Counted from the stretch's first letter, positions 51,757-61,774 are shown. The stretch is 64,000 nucleotides of DNA from Pelagicoccus enzymogenes (GCF_014803405.1 NZ_JACYFG010000061.1:124001-188000), one strand, 5' to 3'. Notes: generated by a model from the letters alone, not told the origin. Numbers and translations: made by a program.

Positions 51757-53220
51757 ATGGAATCGCATCTACGCAGATCGTCACTTTGCATGTTCACCAT
51801 CCTACGCGGCAGCCTTTTAGTGGCTTGCCTGTCGCTCGGCACCGTGCTTTCGGCGACACCCGACGCCGAGCGACCACGCATCATAGTCACCAGCGACGGA
51901 GAGATCGATGACCAGTGCTCCATGATACGCTTCCTGCTCTACACCAACGAATGGGATGTGGAGGGAATCGTAACCTCGAGCTCACAATACCACTGGCAAG
52001 GCCACCGTTGGGCCGGCGACGACTGGATCGAACCGAATCTAGCCGCCTACGCAGAAGTCTACCCAAATCTTCTCAAGCACGACCCCGCGTACCCATCTCC
52101 TGAATACCTTAGAGAACGCACGGTGCTCGGAAACGTCAAAGCCGAAGGCGAGATGGAAGAAGTCACCGCCGGGTCCCAGCTCATCGCCGAGGCCCTTCTC
52201 GATGAAACCGACAGCCGCCCTATCTGGATACAAGCTTGGGGAGGCACCAATACCATCGCCCGCGCCCTCAAAAGCATCGAGGAAGAGTACCCAGATCGTA
52301 TGGCGGAAGTCGCCGCCAAATGCCGCTTCTTCTTCATCTGGGAACAGGACAGCACCTACCAGGACTACATTCGGCCGCACTGGGGAAAATTCGATATCCC
52401 TACCATCATCTCCGACCAGTTCGAAGCCATCGCCTACCGGTGGAAACAAGTGCAACCCACCGAGCTGCAAACCTATTTCGCAGGCCCTTGGATGAAGGAA
52501 AACATACTGCAAAACCACGGTCCGCTCTGCGCTCTTTACGCCGCCCACACCGGCGACGAAGAGGGCTTCGCGGACGGAGACTTCCGCTCCGAAGGCGACT
52601 CGCCCGCCTTCCTCCACACTATCGTCAACGGCCTGCGCAGCATGGAATCACCCGATTGGGGCGGCTGGGGAGGACGCTACGTTCGGGTTCGAGAAAACAC
52701 CTGGCTCGACCCCGTCCCAGATCCGGATTACACTTATCCAGAAGGGCGCTGGTACGGCAGCAACGGCTGGGGCCGCAGCAGTCTCCGTCCCGGTTCCACC
52801 TCCACGCCCGAACAACGCCGCGAATACTTCAAGCCCATGTGGCGTTGGACCGCCGCCATGCAAAACGATTTCGCCGCCCGGGCAGACTGGTGCGTCAAGG
52901 ACTTCGCAAACGCGAACCATGCTCCCGTCATTTCCGCGAAAGGCCCCCTCGACCAAACGGTCAAGCCCGGACAAAGCGTACGCCTCGCCACAACCGCCAC
53001 CGACCCCGACGGCGACTCCCTCACGTATCGCTGGTGGCAATACACCGAAGCCGATTCCGCCGCCACCGCTGTCAAAATCGAAAAAAGCGACTCCCCCACT
53101 CGCGCCCGCTTCACCGCTCCCAACGAACCTGGCAAGCAAGTCCATATCATTCTCGAGGTCGCCGACAACGGTTCGCCTGCCCTCGTCAGCTACCAGCGCC
53201 TCGTATTCAATATCCAGTAG
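51757..53220 (+). CDS. Secreted DUF1593 (nucleoside-hydrolase-like) protein, copy B
   Basis: The product has 487 residues; an ATG at 51790 gives a tighter signal peptide (ending TVLSA). The Asp-rich motif is IIVTSDGEIDDQCSMIRFLL near residue 47, and WIQAWGGTNTIARAL lies near residue 152. A cadherin-like C-terminal domain (about 385-487) has TDPDGDSLTYRWWQY. It is much closer to copy D (63229) than to copies A or C. A pectate lyase gene follows on the same strand, the first of several DUF1593/lyase pairs. Confidence 0.85.
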   Translation: MESHLRRSSLCMFTILRGSLLVACLSLGTVLSATPDAERPRIIVTSDGEIDDQCSMIRFLLYTNEWDVEGIVTSSSQYHWQGHRWAGDDWIEPNLAAYAEVYPNLLKHDPAYPSPEYLRERTVLGNVKAEGEMEEVTAGSQLIAEALLDETDSRPIWIQAWGGTNTIARALKSIEEEYPDRMAEVAAKCRFFFIWEQDSTYQDYIRPHWGKFDIPTIISDQFEAIAYRWKQVQPTELQTYFAGPWMKENILQNHGPLCALYAAHTGDEEGFADGDFRSEGDSPAFLHTIVNGLRSMESPDWGGWGGRYVRVRENTWLDPVPDPDYTYPEGRWYGSNGWGRSSLRPGSTSTPEQRREYFKPMWRWTAAMQNDFAARADWCVKDFANANHAPVISAKGPLDQTVKPGQSVRLATTATDPDGDSLTYRWWQYTEADSAATAVKIEKSDSPTRARFTAPNEPGKQVHIILEVADNGSPALVSYQRLVFNIQ

Positions 53221-53487
53221 CACGCTAGCTCCCGACTCCATCCGGCTTTGCGCGAAACCCTACGATGATCTCAAAGATCCACTCTTTTTTGTATTCATCG
53301 CCAGCTTACAGGAAAGTGATTTTTCAATGTGAAGTGCCCTTGTTGCACAATGCGTCAATCCCAAACGCAGCAAAAGGCCGCTTCCCACATTTGGACCAAC
53401 CAGATGGCCGGGATCCCCCTTCAAAACACAGTAAACGCACCCCATACACTTGCAGTGCGTATCGCTCAGCTGAACACGCCTAATCAA

Positions 53488-54864
53488 ATGAAAAACAAAC
53501 GAACCATCGCCACGCTTTTCAGTGTCGCCACCCTATTTGCCTGCTCCGGCGTCTCCCAGCAGCTCGCCTTCCCCACCGCGGAAGGCTACGGCAAATACAC
53601 CGTCGGCGGACGCGGCGGAAAAGTCTACGAAGTTACCAACCTCAACGACTCCGGCCCCGGCAGCCTGCGTGCCGCTGTCGAAGCCGAAGGACCTCGAACC
53701 GTTGTATTCAGGACCTCTGGAAACATTGAGCTAAAGAGCAACCTCGGCATCAAGAACCCATACATCACCATCGCCGGCCAAACCGCCCCTGGCGACGGTA
53801 TCTGCGTCAAAGGTTACCCCCTAACCATCGGAGCCGACGAAGTCATCATCCGCCACATTCGCGTCCGTTTCGGCGACGAGTCAGGACAGGACTCCGACGC
53901 CATTTCCGCTCGCTACGTCAAAAACCTAATCCTCGACCATGTATCCGCCAGCTGGAGCGTCGACGAGACAATGTCCATCTACCACTGCGAAAACATCACC
54001 GTACAATGGTCCATCATCTCCGAAAGCCTGTTCGATTCGAACCACGCTAAATCGAAGCACGGCTTCGGAGGAATCTGGGGGTCCAACTACAGCAGCTACC
54101 ACCACAACCTCATCGCCCACCACTCCAGCCGCAACCCTCGCTTCGCCTCCGGTTCGGGCTATACCGACTACCGCAACAACGTGCTCTACAACTGGGGATA
54201 CCGCAGCGCCTACGGAGCGGAAGCCCAGCAAAAAGGGAACGAAAAGTTCAGCTCTTCCCACATTAACATGGTGGCCAACTACTACAAGCCCGGCCCCGCG
54301 ACCGACCCAGCCAAGAAGGCTGAACTGGCCGACCCATCCCAACGCGGAGACAACGACAAAGGACACTGGTTTGTGGCCGACAACGTCATCGAAGGCAGCC
54401 CCTCTGTAACTCGTGACAACTGGAGCGGCGTACGCGGAGACAGCTATGTCAAGCTGGACCAGCCCTGGGGTGCCATGCCCATCAACCAGCAAACAGCCGC
54501 TGACGCATACGTATCCGTTCTTCAATACGCCGGCGCCACCCTGCCAAAACGCGACCCCATCGACACCCGCATCGTCGAGGAAGCTCGTACTGGCACCGCC
54601 ACATTCGAAGGCATCTACAAAACCGTAAAGAAAGTAGCCGACCCATCGAAGACCGTCGGCATCATCGATTCCCAAAACGATGTAGGTGGCTGGCCCGATC
54701 TCAAAAGCCTCCCCGCCCCCGCCGACAGCGACCACGACGGCATGCCGGACGCCTGGGAAACCGAGCACGAAGTCGATCCCTACAATCCCGCCGACGGCAA
54801 CAAGATCGCGAAAAACGGATACACCATGCTCGAAGTCTACCTCAACGAACTAGCTAGCAACTGA
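53488..54864 (+). CDS. Secreted PL1-type pectate lyase, copy 1
   Basis: The product has 458 residues from the ATG at 53488, which starts a signal peptide; an upstream in-frame ATG at 53329 adds a cysteine-rich stretch without signal character. The body is a right-handed beta-helix: FPTAEGYGKYTVGGRGGKVY, TIAGQTAPGDGICVKG, HVSASWSVDETMSIYH and NPRFASGSGYTDYRNNVLYN. The C-terminus carries DSDHDGMPDAWETEH, a small calcium-binding tail. It would cleave galacturonan by beta-elimination. It is very similar to the lyase at 61775. The DUF1593 gene starts 13 bp after its stop, indicating an operon. Confidence 0.9.
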   Translation: MKNKRTIATLFSVATLFACSGVSQQLAFPTAEGYGKYTVGGRGGKVYEVTNLNDSGPGSLRAAVEAEGPRTVVFRTSGNIELKSNLGIKNPYITIAGQTAPGDGICVKGYPLTIGADEVIIRHIRVRFGDESGQDSDAISARYVKNLILDHVSASWSVDETMSIYHCENITVQWSIISESLFDSNHAKSKHGFGGIWGSNYSSYHHNLIAHHSSRNPRFASGSGYTDYRNNVLYNWGYRSAYGAEAQQKGNEKFSSSHINMVANYYKPGPATDPAKKAELADPSQRGDNDKGHWFVADNVIEGSPSVTRDNWSGVRGDSYVKLDQPWGAMPINQQTAADAYVSVLQYAGATLPKRDPIDTRIVEEARTGTATFEGIYKTVKKVADPSKTVGIIDSQNDVGGWPDLKSLPAPADSDHDGMPDAWETEHEVDPYNPADGNKIAKNGYTMLEVYLNELASN

Positions 54865-54877
54865 ACCAACGACGATC

Positions 54878-56167
54878 ATGCCCAAGCTCACTCAGATCTT
54901 ATGCCTCGCAATTGCCATAGCAAGCACCGCTAGCGGCAGCTCCGACAAGCATCGCGTCATCGTCACCAGCGACATCGGCGGCACCGACCCCGACGACTAC
55001 CAGTCCATGGCTCACGTCCTTCTCTACGCCGACACTCTCGATATCGAAGGACTTGTTTCATCCCCCTTCGAGCGCGAAGGGAAAACCAAGATCCTAGAGG
55101 TCATCGACGCCTATGAGAAAGATTACCCAAACCTGAGCACCTGGTCCGCCGACTATCCCACTCCCGACGCGCTTCGCTCCATCACCAAGCAGGGAGGCAT
55201 CCACCCCGCTCCCTACTCCGGCTTGCGGGGAACCACTGAAGGCTCCGAGTGGATCGTTGAATGCGCCCGCCGCGACGACCCACGACCTCTCCACATCCTC
55301 GTCTGGGGAGCCATCGAGGAAGTCGCCCAAGCCCTGCACGACGCGCCCGATATCCTGCCGAAGCTGCGCGTATACTACATCGGCGGCCCCAACAAGAAAT
55401 GGGGACCGGACGCGTATCAGTATATTGCGGACAACTTCCCGACGCTCTTCATCATCGAGTCAAACGCCACCTATCGCGGCTATTTCACTGGCGGCGACCC
55501 CGATGACGAATGGGGCAAAAACCAATTCGTCAAACACCACGTGGCCGGTCGTGGCGCGATCGGTAGTTACTTCTCCGAACACCTAGGCGGCGTCATCAAA
55601 ATGGGAGACACTCCTTCCGTCAATTGGGTCCTGCGTGGCAACCCAGGCCAACCCAGCCTCCCCGGTTGGGGCGGCCGTTTCGTTCGCGCTTGGGATCGCC
55701 CCTTCGCTCGCTACGATCGGTTAACGACTACCGACGATCGCCTCGAAATATTCGGGGTTCTAGAGCTAGTCCTACCGCTCGGTCCAGACGCTCCCAAAAC
55801 GCCAGAAGGCCGCATGGTCGTGACCAACCAATCGCTGATCGGCTCGCCGGACGGCGAGGGTAACCTCCGCTTCCGCTTCTGCCCTAGAGACCCCAAAGTA
55901 TTCACATACACAATACTAAGCAATGTACCCGCTCTCGACGGAAAAGAAGGTGCCATCACCGCCTATCTTCCCGATCCCGAGGTCTCGCTCACGCCGTCCG
56001 TTTACTACCCCAATTGGTGGACCGACGACCCCACACCTGCCATGGCCGAAGGCATCCACCACGGAGCCAAGTCAGTCAGCCAATGGCGCGAAGCCTTCAT
56101 GCGCGACTTCGCCGACCGCATGGAACGCTGCGCCCGTCCCGCTCCGACCGAATCCAGCCACCCCTAA
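54878..56167 (+). CDS. Secreted DUF1593 (nucleoside-hydrolase-like) protein, copy C, lacking the C-terminal domain
   Basis: The product has 429 residues with a signal peptide (ending STASG). The motif VIVTSDIGGTDPDDYQSMAH marks the Asp cluster, and LVWGAIEEVAQAL comes later. The cadherin-like C-terminal domain seen in copies A and B is absent: the protein stops after MRDFADRMERC. It lies tightly between two pectate lyase genes, which supports a direct role in pectin use. It is the most divergent of the four copies. Confidence 0.85.
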   Translation: MPKLTQILCLAIAIASTASGSSDKHRVIVTSDIGGTDPDDYQSMAHVLLYADTLDIEGLVSSPFEREGKTKILEVIDAYEKDYPNLSTWSADYPTPDALRSITKQGGIHPAPYSGLRGTTEGSEWIVECARRDDPRPLHILVWGAIEEVAQALHDAPDILPKLRVYYIGGPNKKWGPDAYQYIADNFPTLFIIESNATYRGYFTGGDPDDEWGKNQFVKHHVAGRGAIGSYFSEHLGGVIKMGDTPSVNWVLRGNPGQPSLPGWGGRFVRAWDRPFARYDRLTTTDDRLEIFGVLELVLPLGPDAPKTPEGRMVVTNQSLIGSPDGEGNLRFRFCPRDPKVFTYTILSNVPALDGKEGAITAYLPDPEVSLTPSVYYPNWWTDDPTPAMAEGIHHGAKSVSQWREAFMRDFADRMERCARPAPTESSHP

Positions 56168-56288
56168 CACCTTTGCCCGAATCCATCCCTCTAAATTTTC
56201 CCCATGATAGATTCTCCTCCGAACGCGCTTCTTACCTTACCCGGTGCACTAGCGGAACTTGTGTGAGTACGAATCTTCAAAACAAGAA

Positions 56289-57626
56289 ATGAATCCAAGA
56301 TACAACAGATCAAAAAGCGCCATCCTCACGTTTCTTTTGGGGCTTGTTGTCTTGCTCGAGTCTACCTCCTTGAGCGCTGAAAATCTTGTTTTCTCAGGAG
56401 CGATCGGCTTCGGAACTACGACACCTGCCGGTAGCGGTGGTCGTATCCTTAGAGTTACTACCATTGAAAGCAAAGGACCGGGCTCCCTTCATGCAGCGAT
56501 CTCGGTGGAAGGCCCTCGCATCATCGTCTTTGAAGTAGGCGGCGTCATCGACCTCCAAGGCCAAAATCTGAGAATCGAAGACCCCTTCCTTACCATCGCT
56601 GGGCAGACAGCACCCAACCCGGGGATCACTCTCATTCGCGGCGGGCTGACTGTGTCCAATACACACGATATACTCATCCAACACCTGGCAGTACGCCCTG
56701 GCGACAACGGTCGCAGCAAAGGCAGCGGCTGGGATACAGACGGCATTGCCGTCTCAGCATCGCACCGAGTCGTCGTCGACCACTGTTCTACGACTTGGGC
56801 GGTTGACGAAAACCTTTCAGTATCCGGCCCTCGCCTACAAGGTGTAACGAGCTCCGATGTTACCTTTAGCAACTGCCTCATCGCTGAGGGTCTAAACGAC
56901 GCTTCACACGCCAAAGGTCCTCATTCCAAGGGTACACTCATACACGATCGCATTCAACGCGTCGCAATCGTCGGCTGCCTCTATGCCTCCAACGTAGATC
57001 GAAATCCCTATTTTAAAATCGGATCCAGCGGAGTCGTGGCCAACAACGTAATCTTCAATCCCGGCGAGCATGCAATCACCTCTGGTTGGAGACCCATAGA
57101 ATGGGAAGGTCACCAGGCTCCTCCCGAACCTGAGCTAAGTATCCTCGGGAACGTTTTGAGCCACGGTTTGGATACACAAGAGAACCTCTCCTTCATAAGT
57201 GCCCCGCCCACCGAAATGGAACATTCAAGCGACGACCCGTCTCGGGAGAATCGTTCAGGCAGCCAACATCCCGAGATAGGTCGCTTTTACCTGCAAGGGA
57301 ACTGGCAAATCATGCGAGACGGATCAAGGGCGCGACCCAGCGTTCCAGCCGCTCGTCTTCGGCCTAACCCCATTCTCTGGCTCGACGGACTTAAGGTTTC
57401 TGAACCAGAGGAAACATTGACACGCGTGCTGAAGAATGCAGGGGCTCGCCCCTTCGACCGCGATCCCATCGACCAACGCATCGTCGACGGCGTGCGTCTA
57501 GGAACTGGCCGCATCATTGATAGCCAGTCTGAGGTAGGTGGCTATCCCGAATACGAACCCACCTACCGAAAATTGGAAATCCCCACTCAAGACATCGATG
57601 CGTGGCTCGCTAATTTCACGCCTTAA
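56289..57626 (+). CDS. Secreted divergent pectate lyase-like protein
   Basis: The product has 445 residues from the ATG at 56289; a TTG in frame at 56259 is a weaker alternative. A signal peptide ends near SLSAE. The beta-helix start (GAIGFGTTTPAGSGGRILRV, GPGSLHAAISVEGPRI) and TIAGQTAPNPG match the pectate lyase superfamily, and HCSTTWAVDENLSV aligns with the conserved strand of the other lyases. It lacks the DxDxDGMPDAWE tail of its three neighbours and is clearly a different subfamily, so its substrate may differ. Confidence 0.82.
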   Translation: MNPRYNRSKSAILTFLLGLVVLLESTSLSAENLVFSGAIGFGTTTPAGSGGRILRVTTIESKGPGSLHAAISVEGPRIIVFEVGGVIDLQGQNLRIEDPFLTIAGQTAPNPGITLIRGGLTVSNTHDILIQHLAVRPGDNGRSKGSGWDTDGIAVSASHRVVVDHCSTTWAVDENLSVSGPRLQGVTSSDVTFSNCLIAEGLNDASHAKGPHSKGTLIHDRIQRVAIVGCLYASNVDRNPYFKIGSSGVVANNVIFNPGEHAITSGWRPIEWEGHQAPPEPELSILGNVLSHGLDTQENLSFISAPPTEMEHSSDDPSRENRSGSQHPEIGRFYLQGNWQIMRDGSRARPSVPAARLRPNPILWLDGLKVSEPEETLTRVLKNAGARPFDRDPIDQRIVDGVRLGTGRIIDSQSEVGGYPEYEPTYRKLEIPTQDIDAWLANFTP

Positions 57627-57678
57627 CCCAAGTGAGTAACCTCGTTGTAATTACGTACCCACTACCTATTTTCTCAAA

Positions 57679-59037
57679 ATGAAATCCTTGATACGCCAGA
57701 CTCTGCTTGCGGCGGTGGCCCTTTCCAATGTCGCTTGCTTGGCTGCAGCCTCGCAACAGCAACTGGCTTTTCCAGGAGCTGAAGGCTTCGGGGCCTATGC
57801 CAAAGGCGGACGCGGCGGCAGGGCAATCTACGTTTCCAACCTCCATGACAGCGGGGAAGGCAGTCTGCGATGGGCAGTCGAACAGGAAGGGCCTCGCACT
57901 GTTGTATTCGAAATCTCAGGAACGATCGAACTGGAAAGCGGACTCGATATCGAGAACCCCTTCTTGACCATCGCTGGACAAACCGCGCCCGGCGACGGCA
58001 TCTGCTTAAAGGGGGATACAGTTCGCGTCCGCACCAACGATGTTATTATCCGCCACTTACGGTTTCGACTGGGCGACAGCCAACACGGGCAAGGCAGCCG
58101 ACAGGGTAAAGATGCCCTCAGCATCTCTTCCGGCGCAAACATCATAGTAGATCACTGCTCCGCAAGCTGGAGTCTCGACGAGGTGCTATCGGCCTCCACC
58201 TCAAAACCAACGCTCACCCGTGTCACCGTGCAATGGTGCTACATCACCGAGGCCCTCAACCCATCTCAGCACGGTTTCGGTTCATTGATACGAGGTACAG
58301 GGGGAGCGAAGTACAGCTTTCTCCGCAACCTCTACGCCCACAACCGAGGACGCAATCCCCGCCCCGGCAACTACAACAGCAACCCGCACGACCAAGATCC
58401 AAACGGCCTCCTGCTCGATTTCCGCAACAACGTCATCTACAACTGGGGCGGAGGCCACGCCGGCTACAATGCCGACTCGGTCAGTGTCACCCGTCTCAAC
58501 TATGTAGGGAATTATCTGATACCGGGAGTCGACTCCAAACCCACCGGCATCGCTTACTCAACCGGATCCCCCTACAATCGATCCTATTTCGCCGAAAACG
58601 CCTTCGATGGTCAGATACCAGAAGACCCTTGGAGCTTAGTAAACTTTCGCGAGACCTGGACCGCCGACAACATCCGCGACTACCGAAAAGACATTCCATT
58701 CGAAACAGGCCCCGTAACGACAGATGACGCAGCCACCGCCTATGCTCGGGTTTTGGACTTCGGGGGCGCCAGCCTCCCGAAACGCGATGCAGTGGACGCC
58801 CGCGTCGTAGAAAGCGTCCGCGACCGATCCGGCCAAATTATAAAAAGCCAAGAGGACGTCGGAGGATGGCCGCTATTGAAAAGCCTTCCCGCCCCCGCAG
58901 ACAGCGACCGCGATGGCATGCCCGACTCATGGGAAACAGCAAACGGCCTTGATCCGAATGATCCACAAGACGGGAACCAAGTCGCCTCCAATGGATATAC
59001 TCAACTTGAGAATTACTTAAATCAACTAACACTCTAA
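57679..59037 (+). CDS. Secreted PL1-type pectate lyase, copy 2
   Basis: The product has 452 residues with a signal peptide (ending LAAAS). Beta-helix markers are FPGAEGFGAYAKGGRGGRAI, TIAGQTAPGDGICLKG, DHCSASWSLDEVLS and NPHDQDPNGLLLDFRNNVIY. The C-terminal tail DSDRDGMPDSWETANGLDPN is a short calcium-binding segment. It is distinct from the nearly paired copies at 53488 and 61775, so it probably attacks a differently substituted galacturonan. Confidence 0.9.
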   Translation: MKSLIRQTLLAAVALSNVACLAAASQQQLAFPGAEGFGAYAKGGRGGRAIYVSNLHDSGEGSLRWAVEQEGPRTVVFEISGTIELESGLDIENPFLTIAGQTAPGDGICLKGDTVRVRTNDVIIRHLRFRLGDSQHGQGSRQGKDALSISSGANIIVDHCSASWSLDEVLSASTSKPTLTRVTVQWCYITEALNPSQHGFGSLIRGTGGAKYSFLRNLYAHNRGRNPRPGNYNSNPHDQDPNGLLLDFRNNVIYNWGGGHAGYNADSVSVTRLNYVGNYLIPGVDSKPTGIAYSTGSPYNRSYFAENAFDGQIPEDPWSLVNFRETWTADNIRDYRKDIPFETGPVTTDDAATAYARVLDFGGASLPKRDAVDARVVESVRDRSGQIIKSQEDVGGWPLLKSLPAPADSDRDGMPDSWETANGLDPNDPQDGNQVASNGYTQLENYLNQLTL

Positions 59038-59096
59038 AGAGCGTCCCTTGTCTCGTTTCCAGACACCGTTCTCCACCAAAGACCCCAAAATATCAA

Positions 59097-60497
59097 ATGA
59101 ATACCCCGCAGCCAACACCCATCAATCGCCGCCGCTTTATCGCAACTTCAAGCGCCGCACTCGCCGCCTCCGTCGTCGGCGTGCGTGCCCAATCCACCAA
59201 TACAGTAAAGCTCTGCGTCGCCATGGTCGGCACAGGGGTAAGAGGCACTTCCATGTGGGGCAAGTCATTGCTCGAAGACTACGGCGACGCGCTCGAGTTC
59301 GTAGCACTCTCCGACATAAATCCCGGCCGGCTCGCCTACGCCAAACGCTACATGGGAGTCGATTGTAAGACCTTCACCAACTTCGACGAGATGCTGGCCA
59401 CCGTCCCCATGGATATCCTGATCGTGACCACTGTCGATTCCACGCATCACGAATTCATCGTCAAAGGACTCAATCAAGGGCTGACCGTAGTCACCGAAAA
59501 GCCCATGACGACCGACGAGGATAAGTGTCAGCAGATTCTTGACGCCGAGCGACGTTCCAAGGGCAAGGTGATCGTGGCAATGAACTATCGCTACGGCCAC
59601 TTGTTCTCCGAGCTCAAGAAGATGCTGGTCGAACGACAAATCGGAAGCCTGACCTCGATCGACTTCCATTGGTATCTGAATACCTACCACGGTGCCTCCT
59701 ACTTTCGCCGCTGGCACGGATTGCGGGAAAAAGGTGGAACGCTGCTATTGCACAAGTCCGCCCATCATTTCGACCTGCTCAACTGGTTTATCGATTCCGA
59801 ACCCGTGGAGGTAAGCGCCTTTGGCGGTCTAGAACACTATGGCAGTGCCAACGCCTTTCGCGGCGAAAACTGCCGCAGCTGTCCGCATAAGAAAAACTGC
59901 AAGTTCTACTGGGACATCACCGAAAGCCAACGAAACGTCGACCTCTATATATCCAATGAAAAATACGACGGCTACATCCGGGACAACTGCCTGTTCCGCC
60001 ACGAGATCGACATCTTCGACAAGATGGCGGTGCAAATCAAATACGCCAACAACGTACAAGTAAGCTATTCTCTCACCACTTACTCCCCCTTCGAAGGGTT
60101 CCGCATCGCCTTCAACGGCATGGATGGGCGCTTCGAAACCTGGGAGGGCCTGCCTTGGATGGAGCAGCAACAGGAGGACCAGGCCGCCTTGCACGCCAAG
60201 GAGATGTCACAGAACCGAGAGGCATCTCTCGACAAATACTATGAAATCATCACCAGCATGAATTGGGGTAAGAGCGAAGTGAGAAAACTCCCTCATGTCC
60301 GCAGCGGCCACTGGGGAGGCGATCCCATCATGAAGGACCAGATCTTCCGCGGTAAAAAGCCCGAGCGCGACTACGGGCAAGCGGCAAGCCTTCGCCAAGG
60401 AGCGATGAGCGTGCTCATCGGCATCGCCGCCCGCAAGAGCATCGACGAGAAACGTATCGTTCGAATCGATGAGCTCACTGACCTAAAGCCGGTATAG
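59097..60497 (+). CDS. Tat-exported Gfo/Idh/MocA-family oxidoreductase
   Basis: The product has 466 residues. The N-terminus has a twin-arginine signal (NRRRFIATSSAALAAS), so the enzyme is exported folded with its cofactor. The NAD(P)-binding start is VAMVGTGVRGTSMWG, and the family motif TEKPMTTDEDK lies near residue 133. A cysteine cluster CRSCPHKKNC near 260-269 could bind metal. Family members oxidise sugars or, in glycosidase-type relatives, use NAD+ redox to cleave glycosidic bonds. Its place between a pectate lyase and a pectin esterase suggests action on a pectin-derived sugar. Confidence 0.88.
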   Translation: MNTPQPTPINRRRFIATSSAALAASVVGVRAQSTNTVKLCVAMVGTGVRGTSMWGKSLLEDYGDALEFVALSDINPGRLAYAKRYMGVDCKTFTNFDEMLATVPMDILIVTTVDSTHHEFIVKGLNQGLTVVTEKPMTTDEDKCQQILDAERRSKGKVIVAMNYRYGHLFSELKKMLVERQIGSLTSIDFHWYLNTYHGASYFRRWHGLREKGGTLLLHKSAHHFDLLNWFIDSEPVEVSAFGGLEHYGSANAFRGENCRSCPHKKNCKFYWDITESQRNVDLYISNEKYDGYIRDNCLFRHEIDIFDKMAVQIKYANNVQVSYSLTTYSPFEGFRIAFNGMDGRFETWEGLPWMEQQQEDQAALHAKEMSQNREASLDKYYEIITSMNWGKSEVRKLPHVRSGHWGGDPIMKDQIFRGKKPERDYGQAASLRQGAMSVLIGIAARKSIDEKRIVRIDELTDLKPV

Positions 60498-60715
60498 ATC
60501 TACCGTAACCGTAAACCAATTACATGTATGAACTTTGAGGAGCACGGCAAAGCTCCCTCCTCAGGCCCAACTCTAAGCAATACGTTTCGCATACATAAAT
60601 GAAAACCCAAGCCGCCCAACTCTGTTCGACTATTGGCTTCGCAGTCAGGCATCTTGCTTTTGCCAGAAACGCTTTGTCTATACCGCACAAAGTCATCCGA
60701 GCCAAATACCAAATA

Positions 60716-61579
60716 ATGGGATTACTCTCACTGATGTTTATCGGCCTCTCCGACGGGCGAGCTGAAAGGGATCACTACGTCGTCGCAGCCGACGGCAGCG
60801 GAGAGTTCGCAAGCGTGCAAGAAGCCATAGACGCATGTCCTAGCAACAGAACCGCTCGATTCGTCATCTACATCAAGCCGGGAACCTACAAGGAAAAGAT
60901 CCGCATTCCCGCCGACAAGACCATGCTAAAGCTAGTCGGCGAATCCTACCAAAGCGTGATCCTCACCTACGATCACCATGCCAAAATTACCAGCGACTAC
61001 GCGAGTACCAGAGTTTACGCCAACGACTTCTACGCTGAGAATATCACCTTCCAAAACACCATCGATAGCCGACGTGGCGGTAGCCAAGCCGCAGCCCTTC
61101 GAGTCGATGGAGACCGGGCTGTTTTCTACCGTTGTAGGATGACCGGCTTCCAAGACACCTACTATTTGGGCGGAAATCACCGTTCCTATAACAAAGAGTG
61201 TATCATAGAAGGCACTACAGACTTTATCTACGGAGACGGGATATCCCTTTTCGAAGATTGCACCATCCGTCTGCGCAAGGACTCCCACATCACCGCCCAC
61301 AGCCAAAGGCTGGTCGACGGAATGCCAGTCAACAAATTCGGCTACGTATTCAAAAACTGCCGTATCCAGCTCTACCCGGGAGAGACCGTAACCAAAGCCT
61401 CTCTCGGGAGGCCTTGGAGAGAAGGGGCCCGTGTGGCATACCTATATTGCCACCTCGGCGAACAAATCAGGCCCGAAGGCTGGTCCGTCTGGAACCAAAA
61501 TTCCAACCATGAAACCGCATTCTTCGCCGAATACCGCAACTCGGGGCCAGGAGCTAACCCCAGCGAACGATTGCCGTGA
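60716..61579 (+). CDS. Secreted CE8 pectin methylesterase, cut short by an in-frame TGA
   Basis: Residue 1 is set at the ATG at 60716, which begins a signal-like segment; the frame extends up to an ATG at 60599. CE8 landmarks are present in order: DGSGEFASVQEAIDA, AAALRVDGDRAVFYRC, GFQDTYY (~144), GTTDFIYG (~168) and SLGRPW (~229). They contain the two catalytic Asp and the Arg. After SERLP the TGA at 61577 stands where relatives usually have Trp. The same frame continues for 49 sensible codons (HQLTDSEAAAYNRENIF, VTLEGDWVPEIEP) to a TAA at 61727. The core may still fold, but the usual C-terminal strand and helix are lost. Confidence 0.85.
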   Translation: MGLLSLMFIGLSDGRAERDHYVVAADGSGEFASVQEAIDACPSNRTARFVIYIKPGTYKEKIRIPADKTMLKLVGESYQSVILTYDHHAKITSDYASTRVYANDFYAENITFQNTIDSRRGGSQAAALRVDGDRAVFYRCRMTGFQDTYYLGGNHRSYNKECIIEGTTDFIYGDGISLFEDCTIRLRKDSHITAHSQRLVDGMPVNKFGYVFKNCRIQLYPGETVTKASLGRPWREGARVAYLYCHLGEQIRPEGWSVWNQNSNHETAFFAEYRNSGPGANPSERLP

Positions 61580-61729
61580 ACCCACCAGCTTACCGATTCC
61601 GAGGCAGCCGCCTATAACCGAGAGAATATCTTCCGCGCGGACACCACCACCGCCGTTACGCTGGAGGGAGATTGGGTTCCTGAAATCGAACCGACGCCCA
61701 GCATTCCCAGCGTTACAAACCCGCGATAA
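61580..61729 (+). pseudogene. Untranslated C-terminal tail of the CE8 gene beyond the TGA
   Basis: It is in frame with the esterase and separated from it only by one TGA codon. The tail encodes the normal CE8 ending (DSEAAAYNRENIF). It is probably no longer made unless the stop is read through or is a sequencing error. Confidence 0.6.
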
Positions 61730-61774
61730 GTCACCTTCGAGTTTAGCAAGCAATCAGTACCAATAAATAGCCCC

